This document shows positions 25,669 to 34,648 of a stretch of DNA of 64,000 nt, one piece after another. The notes below the pieces were generated by a model. It was not told where the DNA came from, did no database searches, and worked only from the letters and a program-made list of their open reading frames with translations. The stretch's first letter is position 1, and the number at the start of each line of letters is the position of its first letter. The stretch comes from an uncultured Maribacter sp. (GTDB lineage Bacteria > Bacteroidota > Bacteroidia > Flavobacteriales > Flavobacteriaceae): assembly GCF_947500985.1 (NCBI RefSeq), contig NZ_CANMTX010000001.1:372001-436000 (forward strand), read 5' to 3'. The translations under genes were made by a program, and so were the position numbers.

Positions 25669-26610
25669 TTATTTAATAAGTTGGTTCATATGTTTCCAAA
25701 AATCATTTTCCATTTGCTCAACCTCAATATTCGTATATACTTCAATATCGCGCTGTACGTTTTCTTTAGGGGTCTTAAAGGTTTTTAAGGTTGCCCACTC
25801 TTGATGGGCCAAGGCCTCAATAATAGCAACGTCCCACATAATCCATTCTGTTTTCTCCGGATCTTTCTCTGTCCACCATCGTTGGTAAGTGTCCCACCGG
25901 TTTACCAAATAATCGGGCATAGTTCCTTTTCCCTTTAAGTGTGCATCTACAGTTGTTTTCTTAAATACAAGATGTTGACTTGTAGTTGCTGTCATTACCC
26001 TAACCTTTAGCTTAGGGTAATTCATAATTACATTTACAGCAATACTGTCATTTCTAGAATTAAACTCGTTCTTGTCATAACTATTTACTTCTGGATCATG
26101 CCAAAAGCCCAAATAATTCACTTGTATCTTAGGTACAATGGTACTATCTAATAAAATAGCCGAGGCTACATTGGTACAAGATCCTAAAATGACCAATTGT
26201 AATTTATTTCCATGTTTTATTTCATGGGCTCTTTTAATAATAAATTGAGCCGCCTCTGAATTTTGTGGGGCATCATTTGTCATTAGAGGATCGTTACTAC
26301 CCAAGGGTAGCGCAAGGTCTGTTTGGTTTAACAAACTCATTAACCTTTCGTTTATTTGCTGACTTTCAACGACCGTACTATCGCCAGCATATGGCGAGGT
26401 GTGAAACTGCGCCGATGTAATTGCCAACAAATTAAACTTTGGTTCTTCTATAGCACGAACAAGGGCAAAAAGATCATCAACCTCATTTGCTGTATCGGCA
26501 TCTATAATTAGAGGAATTTTTTCAACCTTCTGGTTTAACTGTGCCTTACATCCATTTATGGTTATTAAAACCACGAAAAGAGACAACACCCAATGTATTT
26601 TATTCAACAT
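25669..26610 (-). CDS. Exported nucleoside hydrolase (IUNH family)
   Basis: 313 residues. The N-terminal segment (FVVLITINGCKAQ) looks like a lipoprotein signal. The catalytic Asp cluster IIDADTANEVDDLFAL matches the DxDxxxDD motif of Ca2+-dependent ribonucleoside hydrolases. LVILGSCTNVASA is the second conserved segment. It releases ribose and base from nucleosides, here apparently in the periplasm. It sits between a TonB receptor and a sugar kinase in one leftward unit. Confidence 0.8.
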   Translation of the reverse strand: MLNKIHWVLSLFVVLITINGCKAQLNQKVEKIPLIIDADTANEVDDLFALVRAIEEPKFNLLAITSAQFHTSPYAGDSTVVESQQINERLMSLLNQTDLALPLGSNDPLMTNDAPQNSEAAQFIIKRAHEIKHGNKLQLVILGSCTNVASAILLDSTIVPKIQVNYLGFWHDPEVNSYDKNEFNSRNDSIAVNVIMNYPKLKVRVMTATTSQHLVFKKTTVDAHLKGKGTMPDYLVNRWDTYQRWWTEKDPEKTEWIMWDVAIIEALAHQEWATLKTFKTPKENVQRDIEVYTNIEVEQMENDFWKHMNQLIK

Positions 26611-26643
26611 AAATTTTCTACTTTAAATTTTATAATTAATCTA

Positions 26644-29600
26644 TTAGAACAAATATCTAGCACTAAATTGAAACTGTCTTGGTGGTGCAGCATTTCTTGC
26701 TATAAAACCGCTATCTGCCGGTCCTTCTTGAATCTGGTTGCTCTGCGTCGCATTATTACTAAAACCACTTAAGTTTACGTTATTAAAAAGATTAAAAACA
26801 TCTGCTCTTAGCTCTATTTTATTTCCTTTTGATAATTCAAATTGGTATTGTGCTGCCAAATCAAAAGTATATGACCAAGGTAAACGGTCGCTATTTCTAC
26901 TCTCTCCTGGAGAGCGGTCACTGTTACCCGTAAAGTTTTCTCCAAAACCAGTACCATCACCATTTAAATCACGCGTTAAAAATTGTTCAAAATCTGAAGT
27001 AACAATGGTCGTATTCGGTATTCTGTTAATAGGCTGACCACTTTGTAATAACCCTGCAAGGGTAACAGATAAACCTTTTACTGGATATAAGCTACCAATG
27101 GCATTGATAAGATGTGTTCGGTCGTTTATAGATGGTCCAAATTCTAGGTCATAATTATTACCGTCCATTGCTCTAAAATTGATTCCCTCCGTATCATTTT
27201 TAGAAGAAGATAGCGTATAGTTAAAACGGTAACCAAATATGCCTTCACCACGGTCTTTTTGATAGTTAAGACTTAAAGCAGAATAGCGTGATCGACCTTC
27301 ACTTTCTGTAATAACTACGCTACGGGCAATACCTGTTAAACGTTCTCCATTTATAGTTGCACCACCATTTTCAATTGGTATAGGTCTTGACAAATCTGCT
27401 TCTGCCGCAGTTCGCACATCATCTTGTGTAAAATTCGAATCAATTGGAAATTCTGCCGCTGCATTTAAATTACGAAGCCTAAATAAATCGCGAGCCTCAT
27501 TGTGTACCAAATCCACATAAAACAAACTACTTTGATCTATTTGTAATTGGTAACCTAAAGTAAATTGATGTGTAAATGGGTTTTTGTAACCATCAGGATT
27601 TAGTATACGACGCTCATTACTAAAAACGTTTTCTCTATTCGCTTGTAACGTTTCGCCAGACGGACCGTTTAAATAACTAATATTATCTGCCTCTACAAAA
27701 GAAGCTGCTAAATTACCTTCGAAAGTAACGCGGTCAATATTGGTATCTGCCGGTAGTAAACCTAAGTCTATAAACTCTTGAAGTTGTAAACGGTAATCAG
27801 CTCCGTTCGTATTCTGTTGTAAGGCATCACTATAAATAGCATAATTGATTTTATCGTAAAAAATACCATAACCACCACGTATACTTGCATTATCACCAAG
27901 CTGATAGTTAAAATTAAAACGTGGTGCTATATTATTTAAATCTCCTTTATCACTACCTCCTTTAGAAAGGTTATCATAATCATATCGTAAACCATAAGTA
28001 ATTTTAAGTTTATCGGTAGCACTCCATTCATCTTCTAGATAAATAGAATAAATATTCTGTGTAGTGCCAAAAGACTGTGGGCGCAATTCTACATCATATG
28101 AAGTAACCGTAACATCCGAAGGTAGATCGTTAATACTTAAACTACTACCAAGGTTAGCCGTACTTAATTGATCCAGTTGATCTTGAGTTAATCTTACCGA
28201 ATAGTTTCCGCTTGGGTTACCACCGCCAGTAAGACTATGGTTACCAGAAATAAGCCCTAAACCTGCTTTCAATGTATGATTACCTAAATAAAATTTACCT
28301 TTTTGTTGAAATTGAAAAGTGTTTTCCAATGCATCAAAATCAAAACCCGGACGACCAATTATAGCTATTGCTGCTGATCCTGGATCTAAAATAGTAACAC
28401 GTGGACTATCTGCATCTATAGGTCTACCATAATCCCATCTAAAACGAGAATATTGAAAGTTACTTTGTAAACTGTATTTATCTCCGATAAAATCATTTTT
28501 AAAGGCGATATTTAATGAGTTTCGATCTTGAAAATTTCCTGCAGACGGAAAAAGAACTCCGCCTTCAAGACCTCCACCTTGTCTTTCTATAGTTACCAAA
28601 CCAACATTGGCACGTAACGAACTTCTAAAGTTTTTAGACCAATTTTGATCAATCTTTGCAGAGATATAAGTAAAATTATTACTACCTCTGACGGTTTCGT
28701 TAACGTTTAGTTGTTCTGAGTTTAAGAGGTTGTCTTTAAGATCTCTCGTATATTCTGCATTTAGAAAAAAGAACGTTTTATCCTTTACTAACGGACCCCC
28801 AATAGCAAAACCTTGTTGGTATCTTTGAAAACCATCTTGAACCTGGTTTCCTGAAAGATCGCGTTGTGCAAATGCAGAACTAGCATCTACAGAAGCACCC
28901 GGTCTTGTAACAAAAAACACTTCGCCCTCAATTTCATTACCGCCAGATTTAGTGGTTACGTTGATAACACCATTATTAGAAAGTCCAAATTCTGCAGAAT
29001 AGTTATTGGTTAAAACCGTAATATCTTTAGTAAACCCTACTGGTATAGCAAATTTTTGACCTCCTAAAAAACGTTCGTTATTATCCAGACCATCAATTAG
29101 ATATGAAGTAAATAAACCATTACCACCATTGATACTTACATTTGGTGCCTCTGGGAAAAAACCAGTAGCCTGAGATACATTTGGTAACCTAAACAAAGCC
29201 CGGGTTATATCTCTACCTTCTACAGGCAACTCTTTCAACTCTGCTTCTTTTAGTTCAAAAGAAACTTCTGCCGATTTTCTGTTAATACGAGCACCGGCTA
29301 TTGAAGAAACAACTACTTCATCTAAACTTTCGGTTACGGAGGAGGAAGGAATTAATAAAAATTGTAAACTAAGTTCTTGGTTTGAGCGTACATCTAAAAG
29401 TTCTGAAACTTGGGCTGCATACGTATCGTCACCATCAAAGACTACTTGATATCCATTTACTACAGGTATAGAATTAAAAAAGACCGTACCTGAAGCTGAT
29501 GTGTTTTTATTGACCTCGTAGGCCATGTTTTTATTTAATAACGATACAGTGATTCCTTCAATGGGTTTATTGGTGTTAAAATCAATAACAGTAACTACTA

Positions 29601-29664
29601 AATCTTCTTGTGCAGACAGCACAGCACAACATAGCAAGAGTGCTATACTTAAATATTTTTTCAT
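26644..29664 (-). CDS. TonB-dependent receptor, Oar-type
   Basis: 1006 residues from ATG 29664 (MKKYLSIALLLCCAVLSAQ). An upstream ATG at 29703 would add 13 residues before the signal peptide and is rejected. An N-terminal carboxypeptidase-regulatory-like domain precedes an Oar-type plug (ELPVEGRDITRALFRLPNVS, SYLIDGLDNNERFLGG and NNGVINVTTKSGGN) and a large barrel that ends FQFSARYLF with C-terminal Phe. It is probably the outer-membrane importer for the nucleoside-related substrate of the two downstream genes (inference). A palindrome lies 14 bp before its start codon. Confidence 0.85.
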   Translation of the reverse strand: MKKYLSIALLLCCAVLSAQEDLVVTVIDFNTNKPIEGITVSLLNKNMAYEVNKNTSASGTVFFNSIPVVNGYQVVFDGDDTYAAQVSELLDVRSNQELSLQFLLIPSSSVTESLDEVVVSSIAGARINRKSAEVSFELKEAELKELPVEGRDITRALFRLPNVSQATGFFPEAPNVSINGGNGLFTSYLIDGLDNNERFLGGQKFAIPVGFTKDITVLTNNYSAEFGLSNNGVINVTTKSGGNEIEGEVFFVTRPGASVDASSAFAQRDLSGNQVQDGFQRYQQGFAIGGPLVKDKTFFFLNAEYTRDLKDNLLNSEQLNVNETVRGSNNFTYISAKIDQNWSKNFRSSLRANVGLVTIERQGGGLEGGVLFPSAGNFQDRNSLNIAFKNDFIGDKYSLQSNFQYSRFRWDYGRPIDADSPRVTILDPGSAAIAIIGRPGFDFDALENTFQFQQKGKFYLGNHTLKAGLGLISGNHSLTGGGNPSGNYSVRLTQDQLDQLSTANLGSSLSINDLPSDVTVTSYDVELRPQSFGTTQNIYSIYLEDEWSATDKLKITYGLRYDYDNLSKGGSDKGDLNNIAPRFNFNYQLGDNASIRGGYGIFYDKINYAIYSDALQQNTNGADYRLQLQEFIDLGLLPADTNIDRVTFEGNLAASFVEADNISYLNGPSGETLQANRENVFSNERRILNPDGYKNPFTHQFTLGYQLQIDQSSLFYVDLVHNEARDLFRLRNLNAAAEFPIDSNFTQDDVRTAAEADLSRPIPIENGGATINGERLTGIARSVVITESEGRSRYSALSLNYQKDRGEGIFGYRFNYTLSSSKNDTEGINFRAMDGNNYDLEFGPSINDRTHLINAIGSLYPVKGLSVTLAGLLQSGQPINRIPNTTIVTSDFEQFLTRDLNGDGTGFGENFTGNSDRSPGESRNSDRLPWSYTFDLAAQYQFELSKGNKIELRADVFNLFNNVNLSGFSNNATQSNQIQEGPADSGFIARNAAPPRQFQFSARYLF

Positions 29665-29678
29665 AAAAATTTTTGAAA

Positions 29679-29692
29679 GCACCAGTTGGTGC
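29679..29692. promoter_or_regulatory. Palindrome before the Oar-type receptor gene
   Basis: GCACCAGTTGGTGC has perfect 6-bp arms and a 2-bp centre. It lies 14 bp upstream of the receptor ATG. The spacing suits an operator in the leader. A hairpin is less likely because the centre is too short for a loop. Confidence 0.4.
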
Positions 29693-29719
29693 AATTGATA
29701 CATTAAATTAAAGCTTGGT

Positions 29720-30427
29720 TTAATGTATGCAGCTGGGTGAGCCTTTATTGTAAAAGCAGGCTAAGAAATATGTAGCATTTAAATTTTGACTGTTTCGGAC
29801 AATTAAAATAGAAGCTTCTATTAATTTTTGTAAACAGGCACTTATTAATTTGAAAGATGCACCCAATTGGGCAAGTACCTTTTTAACTCTAGTTATATTA
29901 TCAAGGTCATAAAAAGTAGAAATACAATGAATTGTATTTTGTATTTGATCTGCATTAAGTTCAATAGTAATATACTGATGAACCTGACTAAAGATTTTAT
30001 TAGTTTGCCAATCAAAAGTCTGAAATGTTTTTGCCTTAAATTGGTCTTTAGAAATAGCCAATAAATAAAACCCGCCATCTAAACTAGGACCTATGGTCGG
30101 TTGATTTTGTTGAAGCCTTTGATGGGCTTCTTTTATATGCTTAGATTGTAACTGAGGCGTGTCGTTACCAATAACAATTACATTATCATAGCCTAAAGCA
30201 AAAACAGATGACATGGCGTTGCTAAAACGTTGCCCAAAGGTGTTTCCTTTTTGTTGTTTCTCTGTATAAAGTATACAGTCTAAATTAGCAGCTTCTGCTT
30301 TTCTAATACTGTTAGCCGTTAACTTTTCTGAAAGTTCACCAGAATTCATAAAATGTTTATGCTTGCTCTCTTCTTCTGAAGAAAGTGCAAAAACAAGAAC
30401 GGCAGTAGTACTTAACTTAGTGATAAT
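29720..30427 (-). CDS. DUF2064 (TIGR04282-type) glycosyltransferase-like protein, start uncertain
   Basis: The first ATG (30349) gives 209 residues. The frame is open upstream to a TAG near 30468, and this part reads ITKLSTTAVLVFALSSEEE, the expected first strand of the family, with no ATG, GTG or TTG. ATT at 30427 is the most natural start, so a rare initiation codon or a mutated ATG must be considered. Core motifs are GNTFGQRFSNAMS, VIVIGNDTPQL and GPSLDGGFYLLAI, matching DUF2064 proteins related to GT-A nucleotidyl/glycosyl transferases. The C-terminal 50 residues (KLISACLQKLIEAS ...) look atypical. Confidence 0.6.
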   Translation of the reverse strand: MITKLSTTAVLVFALSSEEESKHKHFMNSGELSEKLTANSIRKAEAANLDCILYTEKQQKGNTFGQRFSNAMSSVFALGYDNVIVIGNDTPQLQSKHIKEAHQRLQQNQPTIGPSLDGGFYLLAISKDQFKAKTFQTFDWQTNKIFSQVHQYITIELNADQIQNTIHCISTFYDLDNITRVKKVLAQLGASFKLISACLQKLIEASILIVRNSQNLNATYFLACFYNKGSPSCIH

Positions 30428-30569
30428 GGTCGATTTTAAACCGTTGGTCGTGAAGTTATCTAAAACACTACAATTCTATTTGTTAAAATTTTGAGAGGAC
30501 CCAATTCTTTTATTTCATTTTGACTCTACTAAATTTAAAAGAGCCAAAAATTCGAATGATATTAAACCT

Positions 30570-30734
30570 ATGGTAGTTCAAATGGACTCAGATCAAATTA
30601 AAACCTGCAACACCAAAACGACTTCATTAAAAAAATCCAATAACACTATAGCTTATCAATTAGATAAAAAAAATGTGATTTCTTCCTGTAGCGTAACTTC
30701 AGATGGTAAATTATATAGCTATTTGAAAATCTAA
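30570..30734 (+). other. Short ORF or gene remnant of unknown nature
   Basis: 54 codons from ATG 30570 (MVVQMDSDQIKTCNTKTTSL ... SCSVTSDGKLYSYLKI). The frame is open upstream back to a TGA near 30492. Codon use looks coding-like, but there is no recognisable family. It may be the 3' remnant of a lost gene. It is the only content I can see in the gap 30428-30767. Confidence 0.3.
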
Positions 30735-30767
30735 AAATCTATAGTATTTGAAATTATAACGAACAAT

Positions 30768-31574
30768 TTAAAGCAATTGCTTTCTTAAAAACTGATCATC
30801 ATACTTTCTTTTAAAAGGTAGTATATGTTGTTTTTCTCTAAATTTTTCAGTCTCTAGCGTACTGTTAAATCCGCAGCCCGAAAATATTTTTGAAGCATTA
30901 TCTAATAAGTGGCCGTCTATTCTATTTCCACTAATACTACTAGTATTTTCAAGGATTAGCGGCTTATCTATAACACAAAATGAATAGATGTAAATGTGCT
31001 CATCGGTACGGTACAATAACGCTTGTTTGTACAATAGCAAAACCTCATCTATAGGGGAGGAGTGCATGACCAGAAAATAAGGTTTCTTAAGTATTACGTC
31101 TTGTGAACGTTCTCTCGGTTTTAGTTGTAGCGTAAACGGAATCACCTTTCTATATTTATAATTCGCTAACGTAATTCCGTTTTCAAGTGTATAGACAATA
31201 TCATAAACCGGACTCCCATATTTTTCAAAGTAGTCTTTGCTTAATATGCGAGCCAGTAATATGGTCTGTATGGCACTAATGTCTGTGATGCTTTTTTCAA
31301 GTTCTCCGTAAAATCCTGCCGGGAAAACATCAACAACCAATGTATCTATCTTATACTCCTTTATGCAGTTTTGTAGAAAGAGGTTGAAGCGATCTTGATC
31401 CTTAAAGTATGCATCTTCTATATGTAGTGTTTTTATATCTTTTGGTACCTGGTCGTGATAGATAGAATTCGTTAACAGCACACAATTCTTTAGCGGAATT
31501 TTTTTTGTGTGTATATAATTAAGAACCCTATTTATATGCCCAAAACCAGCACCATAGACATAAAATAAATACAC
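30768..31574 (-). CDS. GT-B glycosyltransferase-like protein (MurG/GT28-like)
   Basis: 268 residues. The N-terminal YVYGAGFGHINRVLNYI is the Gly-rich acceptor-side loop of MurG-like enzymes. The C-terminal FSGCGFNSTLETEKF, followed by LPFKRKYDDQFLRKQ, is the donor-sugar site of that superfamily. The protein ends soon after this motif and is shorter than usual (about 330-370), so a C-terminal truncation is possible. It is the last gene of the seven-gene leftward operon and starts on the stop codon of the lipoprotein gene (1-bp overlap). Confidence 0.65.
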   Translation of the reverse strand: MYLFYVYGAGFGHINRVLNYIHTKKIPLKNCVLLTNSIYHDQVPKDIKTLHIEDAYFKDQDRFNLFLQNCIKEYKIDTLVVDVFPAGFYGELEKSITDISAIQTILLARILSKDYFEKYGSPVYDIVYTLENGITLANYKYRKVIPFTLQLKPRERSQDVILKKPYFLVMHSSPIDEVLLLYKQALLYRTDEHIYIYSFCVIDKPLILENTSSISGNRIDGHLLDNASKIFSGCGFNSTLETEKFREKQHILPFKRKYDDQFLRKQLL

Positions 31575-32182
31575 TATATCTTATTTAATAATTCTGCTAT
31601 AATGAACATTTTATGCTCATTAGGTATCTCATCTATTGCCAAAATAGCATACACATAACTTTCTTGGTTTGATGAAAGTGTAAATGCTTCTTTGTCATTC
31701 ACTTTTACGATATTTCCTTCTAAATTTACCCTGTATAACTCTTCACCATCACGTTTCACCTTAATCTTATCATCATAAGGGCGGACTTCAAAAGCATTTT
31801 CATTCTCTTCGTTATCAGAGATTTTTACCTTGTCTGGGTATATTTTCACTTTCCATAATAAATCAGAATCTTCATCGCGTAATTTTAAACTTCCTTCTTT
31901 GAATTTTACTTCATACTTCATTTTTCCGTTAGCATAGAACTTATGCTTATCTGGCTTACTTTTAAAAGTATACGTCGTATTGTTCGCAACGATCTTTATT
32001 GGCGATACGTCAAAACCACCTATTAATGCTCCGTCGGCGTTTGCAATGGTAACATCAAGGCTATTTGTAGTTGCACTAGCATTTGTAGTGGTTTCTGCAG
32101 GGCTAGACGAGTTCTTGTTTTCTGTTTTACAGCTTCCTAACAGAAGTAATGATAGTACAAAAAGTAGGTGTAATTTTCTCAT
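31574..32182 (-). CDS. Lipoprotein of the LemA-glycosyltransferase operon
   Basis: 202 residues. The signal and lipobox LLLLGSCKTENK are followed by a Ser/Thr/Asn-rich linker (about 23-45) and a beta-rich domain with repeated short units such as YANGKMKYEVKF, GSLKLRDEDS and KVKISDNEE, somewhat like MORN or antiparallel-sheet repeats. I recognise no family. Its ATG overlaps the stop of the upstream glycosyltransferase by 4 bp (ATGA), so translation is coupled. It probably faces the periplasm. Confidence 0.6.
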   Translation of the reverse strand: MRKLHLLFVLSLLLLGSCKTENKNSSSPAETTTNASATTNSLDVTIANADGALIGGFDVSPIKIVANNTTYTFKSKPDKHKFYANGKMKYEVKFKEGSLKLRDEDSDLLWKVKIYPDKVKISDNEENENAFEVRPYDDKIKVKRDGEELYRVNLEGNIVKVNDKEAFTLSSNQESYVYAILAIDEIPNEHKMFIIAELLNKI

Positions 32183-33282
32183 GGTTTTAAAATATTTAGG
32201 TAATTTGATATTTCTATTTCTTCTGTATAATTCGTTTTTATTTTCTGATATAATGCCTCACCCATAGCTTCCTTTTCTGCAGGTGTCATTTTATGTACTT
32301 GCAACAGAATATCTAACAGTTCATTCGGCTGCAAGGGGTGATATAAAAATCCATCGACTTTAGTATTTACAACATCTTTTATTCCTCCAACATTTGCACC
32401 AATTACAATGTTTTTTGTTGCTGCTGCTTCTAACAGTACATTTGGCATACCGTCATAAAAAGAAGGTATGGCAACGATACTAATGGCATTGTAAAACGAT
32501 ACAAGTTCATTCTGGTTTGCAAAAGCAAAAAACTGAACATTGACCTCTAAATTTAGAATGTATGTTTTTGTTTCTTCGCTTACATCACCTATTAAACACA
32601 GTACAAAATCGTTCTTGTGTGGAAATTTCGCAAAGGTTTCTACAAAGTTTACAACCCCTTTTTTGGCTTTTAATTGCCCTACAAAGGCAATCGGTATTTT
32701 AGAATTGAACGACTTTTTTAAATCATCTATATGTTTAAGATGGCTTTTCGCCGGTTTCCATAACGCCGTATCAATTCCGTTTTGCGTAAAATAAGTATTG
32801 TTGTGTGTTACTAGGCGGTCAATTTTTTCTCTCTTCTCATTCGTGACAGTAAATACATAGCTAGAATTCTCTAGTGCGTATAATAATTGATTTCGCTTCT
32901 TTGAAAAGATACCTTCGTCAAAATCATTTCCTCTTATAAAGGTAATAAGCGGTTTTTGTAGCCATTTAGATAAAATAGGCCCGATATTAAGCGGTAGGTT
33001 ACCTCCAAATACTCCAACATGGGTCAATGTATCTAAATAGGGGAGTTGCTGTATAAATTCTGACGCTAACGATAATGTAAACTCCTCAGAGTTTTCTATA
33101 GGCACGGCAGAATAGGTTCCTTTTACAACGGTATCAGTTTTGAACTTTTTCTTTCTATTCGTAAAATGAATGATATGTACCGTTATACCGTTTCGCTTAA
33201 AATTACGCACCAAGCGATCACAAGAAACAGCCATACCGCCTTTATTAGGTGGGTAATTTTGAGTGATCAATAGAACATTCAT
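32179..33282 (-). CDS. Glycosyltransferase family 4 protein
   Basis: 367 residues, GT-B fold. The N-terminus LITQNYPPNKGGMAVSCDRL is typical of family 4. The C-terminal half has IAFVGQLKAKKGVVNFVE, and FYDGMPNVLLEAAATKN carries the E-x7-E-type donor site. It is a retaining transferase acting at the cytoplasmic face, with an unknown sugar donor. It is the fifth gene of the operon, starts on the stop of the Cys-rich protein and overlaps the lipoprotein gene. Confidence 0.85.
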   Translation of the reverse strand: MNVLLITQNYPPNKGGMAVSCDRLVRNFKRNGITVHIIHFTNRKKKFKTDTVVKGTYSAVPIENSEEFTLSLASEFIQQLPYLDTLTHVGVFGGNLPLNIGPILSKWLQKPLITFIRGNDFDEGIFSKKRNQLLYALENSSYVFTVTNEKREKIDRLVTHNNTYFTQNGIDTALWKPAKSHLKHIDDLKKSFNSKIPIAFVGQLKAKKGVVNFVETFAKFPHKNDFVLCLIGDVSEETKTYILNLEVNVQFFAFANQNELVSFYNAISIVAIPSFYDGMPNVLLEAAATKNIVIGANVGGIKDVVNTKVDGFLYHPLQPNELLDILLQVHKMTPAEKEAMGEALYQKIKTNYTEEIEISNYLNILKP

Positions 33283-33689
33283 TAACTATCAAAATAAGAT
33301 CCATCATCAGAATCATCATGCATAAAAATAGTAGAGCTACTATCAAATAAACTACCATAATCATCTGCCATAAATACCATGTACGGGTATTCTGCATGGA
33401 ATCTATTGATCATTTTTCTTCTCCAAACAGATCTATCTTTAGAATAGAGCTCAATATCATTGGTAAGTCGTGCATCGAATTCTACAAAGCAACTAATACA
33501 TAATATGGCGTTCTTTTTTCTATAAACCTCAGGCCCACTATTTTTACTTATAATTTTATTGGCTTTAAACGCATGTATATTACACACATTTTTCTTGCAT
33601 TTCTCGCAAACTACGGTCCGATTATTTTCGCAATTGCGAACTACAAATAATCCTGTAAATTCTTCGCAACGTATTTTATTTTCTTCCAT
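33282..33689 (-). CDS. Small Cys-rich, probably zinc-binding protein
   Basis: 135 residues, no signal peptide. It has several Cys pairs: VVCEKCKKNVCNIH (C-x2-C-x4-C-x2-H) and LCISCF (C-x2-C). These could hold one or two zinc ions. The C-terminus is acidic (MHDDSDDGSYFDS). I recognise no family. It lies between the 317-residue two-TM protein (4 bp) and a family 4 glycosyltransferase (1-bp overlap). Confidence 0.6.
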   Translation of the reverse strand: MEENKIRCEEFTGLFVVRNCENNRTVVCEKCKKNVCNIHAFKANKIISKNSGPEVYRKKNAILCISCFVEFDARLTNDIELYSKDRSVWRRKMINRFHAEYPYMVFMADDYGSLFDSSSTIFMHDDSDDGSYFDS

Positions 33690-33693
33690 AAGA

Positions 33694-34647
33694 TTAAGCG
33701 CTAGGTGTTACACAACTGTAGCAGGTGTTGATCAGGTTAATAACTTCTAAAGAGAAATAATCTACAGCAAATGAAGAAATGCTACTTTCTTCATACGGAC
33801 TGTATTGATCCGGATTTTCTTTTTTAACATCGAATTTTCGGTATACCTTAAATACGTAATACTCATCATCTTCAGCAAAGCTTATTTGCGAAGTATCAAT
33901 TGTTGGGTTTAATTGGTATTTGTGCTTAGGTATTTTCATTTTAATAGTAAAAGGGTAGGCAGCCCTATACTTATGTTTTGTTTTTCTTTTACCGCTACTA
34001 CCTCTTTTTTTAATTATACGCTCCCTTGTTCTTTCGCTAAACTGAAAGAAGATCAACGATTCATCATTAAAGAAACAAGAACCCTTACTGATGACACGTT
34101 CATAGTTTTTTTCTATTCCTGATATAAACCCTCTAGTTTCACTAGTGTACGACTCATTCTTAATAAGGTTTTCTTCCGTTACCGTATCTTTTACATTCGC
34201 CTCTAATGCTATTTTAGAATCTAACTGTAAATCTTCTTCGATCAAGGTAAACAAGGCAGAAAAGTAATCGGCAAAAAAATCAAAACCCTCTGTATAATTC
34301 TTTTTAAACTTCTTGTTCGTTAAATAGGTCATGATACCCGCAACAATCAGCCCAGGACAAGTGAGCATACCTATTACTGTAAAAATTGACCCTAAAGTCT
34401 CGGATATAAAGTTCAAAGGAATTGCCACAAAATTACATAAGAAGACACCGAGAAGAATGAACCAAATTTGCTTAATTCTCTTACTTTTTTGTTCTCTGGC
34501 TATTTCTCGTTGCATTACACAGGCCCTAAAAAAACGAATCCATTTTACAGGTGTTTTTTTAGAATTAAAACCACGGTGTAAGTGTGCTCTTTCTATAGGG
34601 GCTCCTATATATTGTTCTTTATTTAATACATTGCCTTGTCTATCCAT
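33694..34647 (-). CDS. Two-TM protein with large cytosolic domain, unknown function
   Basis: 317 residues. Two adjacent TM helices lie at about 60-80 and 88-108 (IWFILLGVFLCNFVAIPL and IFTVIGMLTCPGLIVAGI) and are flanked by basic sequence. The long C-terminal domain includes a basic stretch (KKRGSSGKRKTKHKYR) and a beta-rich part. LemA genes are often paired with a DUF3137-type two-TM protein. The layout here is similar, but I cannot confirm the family by sequence. It lies 1 bp from the upstream glycosyltransferase gene. Confidence 0.55.
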   Translation of the reverse strand: MDRQGNVLNKEQYIGAPIERAHLHRGFNSKKTPVKWIRFFRACVMQREIAREQKSKRIKQIWFILLGVFLCNFVAIPLNFISETLGSIFTVIGMLTCPGLIVAGIMTYLTNKKFKKNYTEGFDFFADYFSALFTLIEEDLQLDSKIALEANVKDTVTEENLIKNESYTSETRGFISGIEKNYERVISKGSCFFNDESLIFFQFSERTRERIIKKRGSSGKRKTKHKYRAAYPFTIKMKIPKHKYQLNPTIDTSQISFAEDDEYYVFKVYRKFDVKKENPDQYSPYEESSISSFAVDYFSLEVINLINTCYSCVTPSA

Positions 34648-34648
34648 A

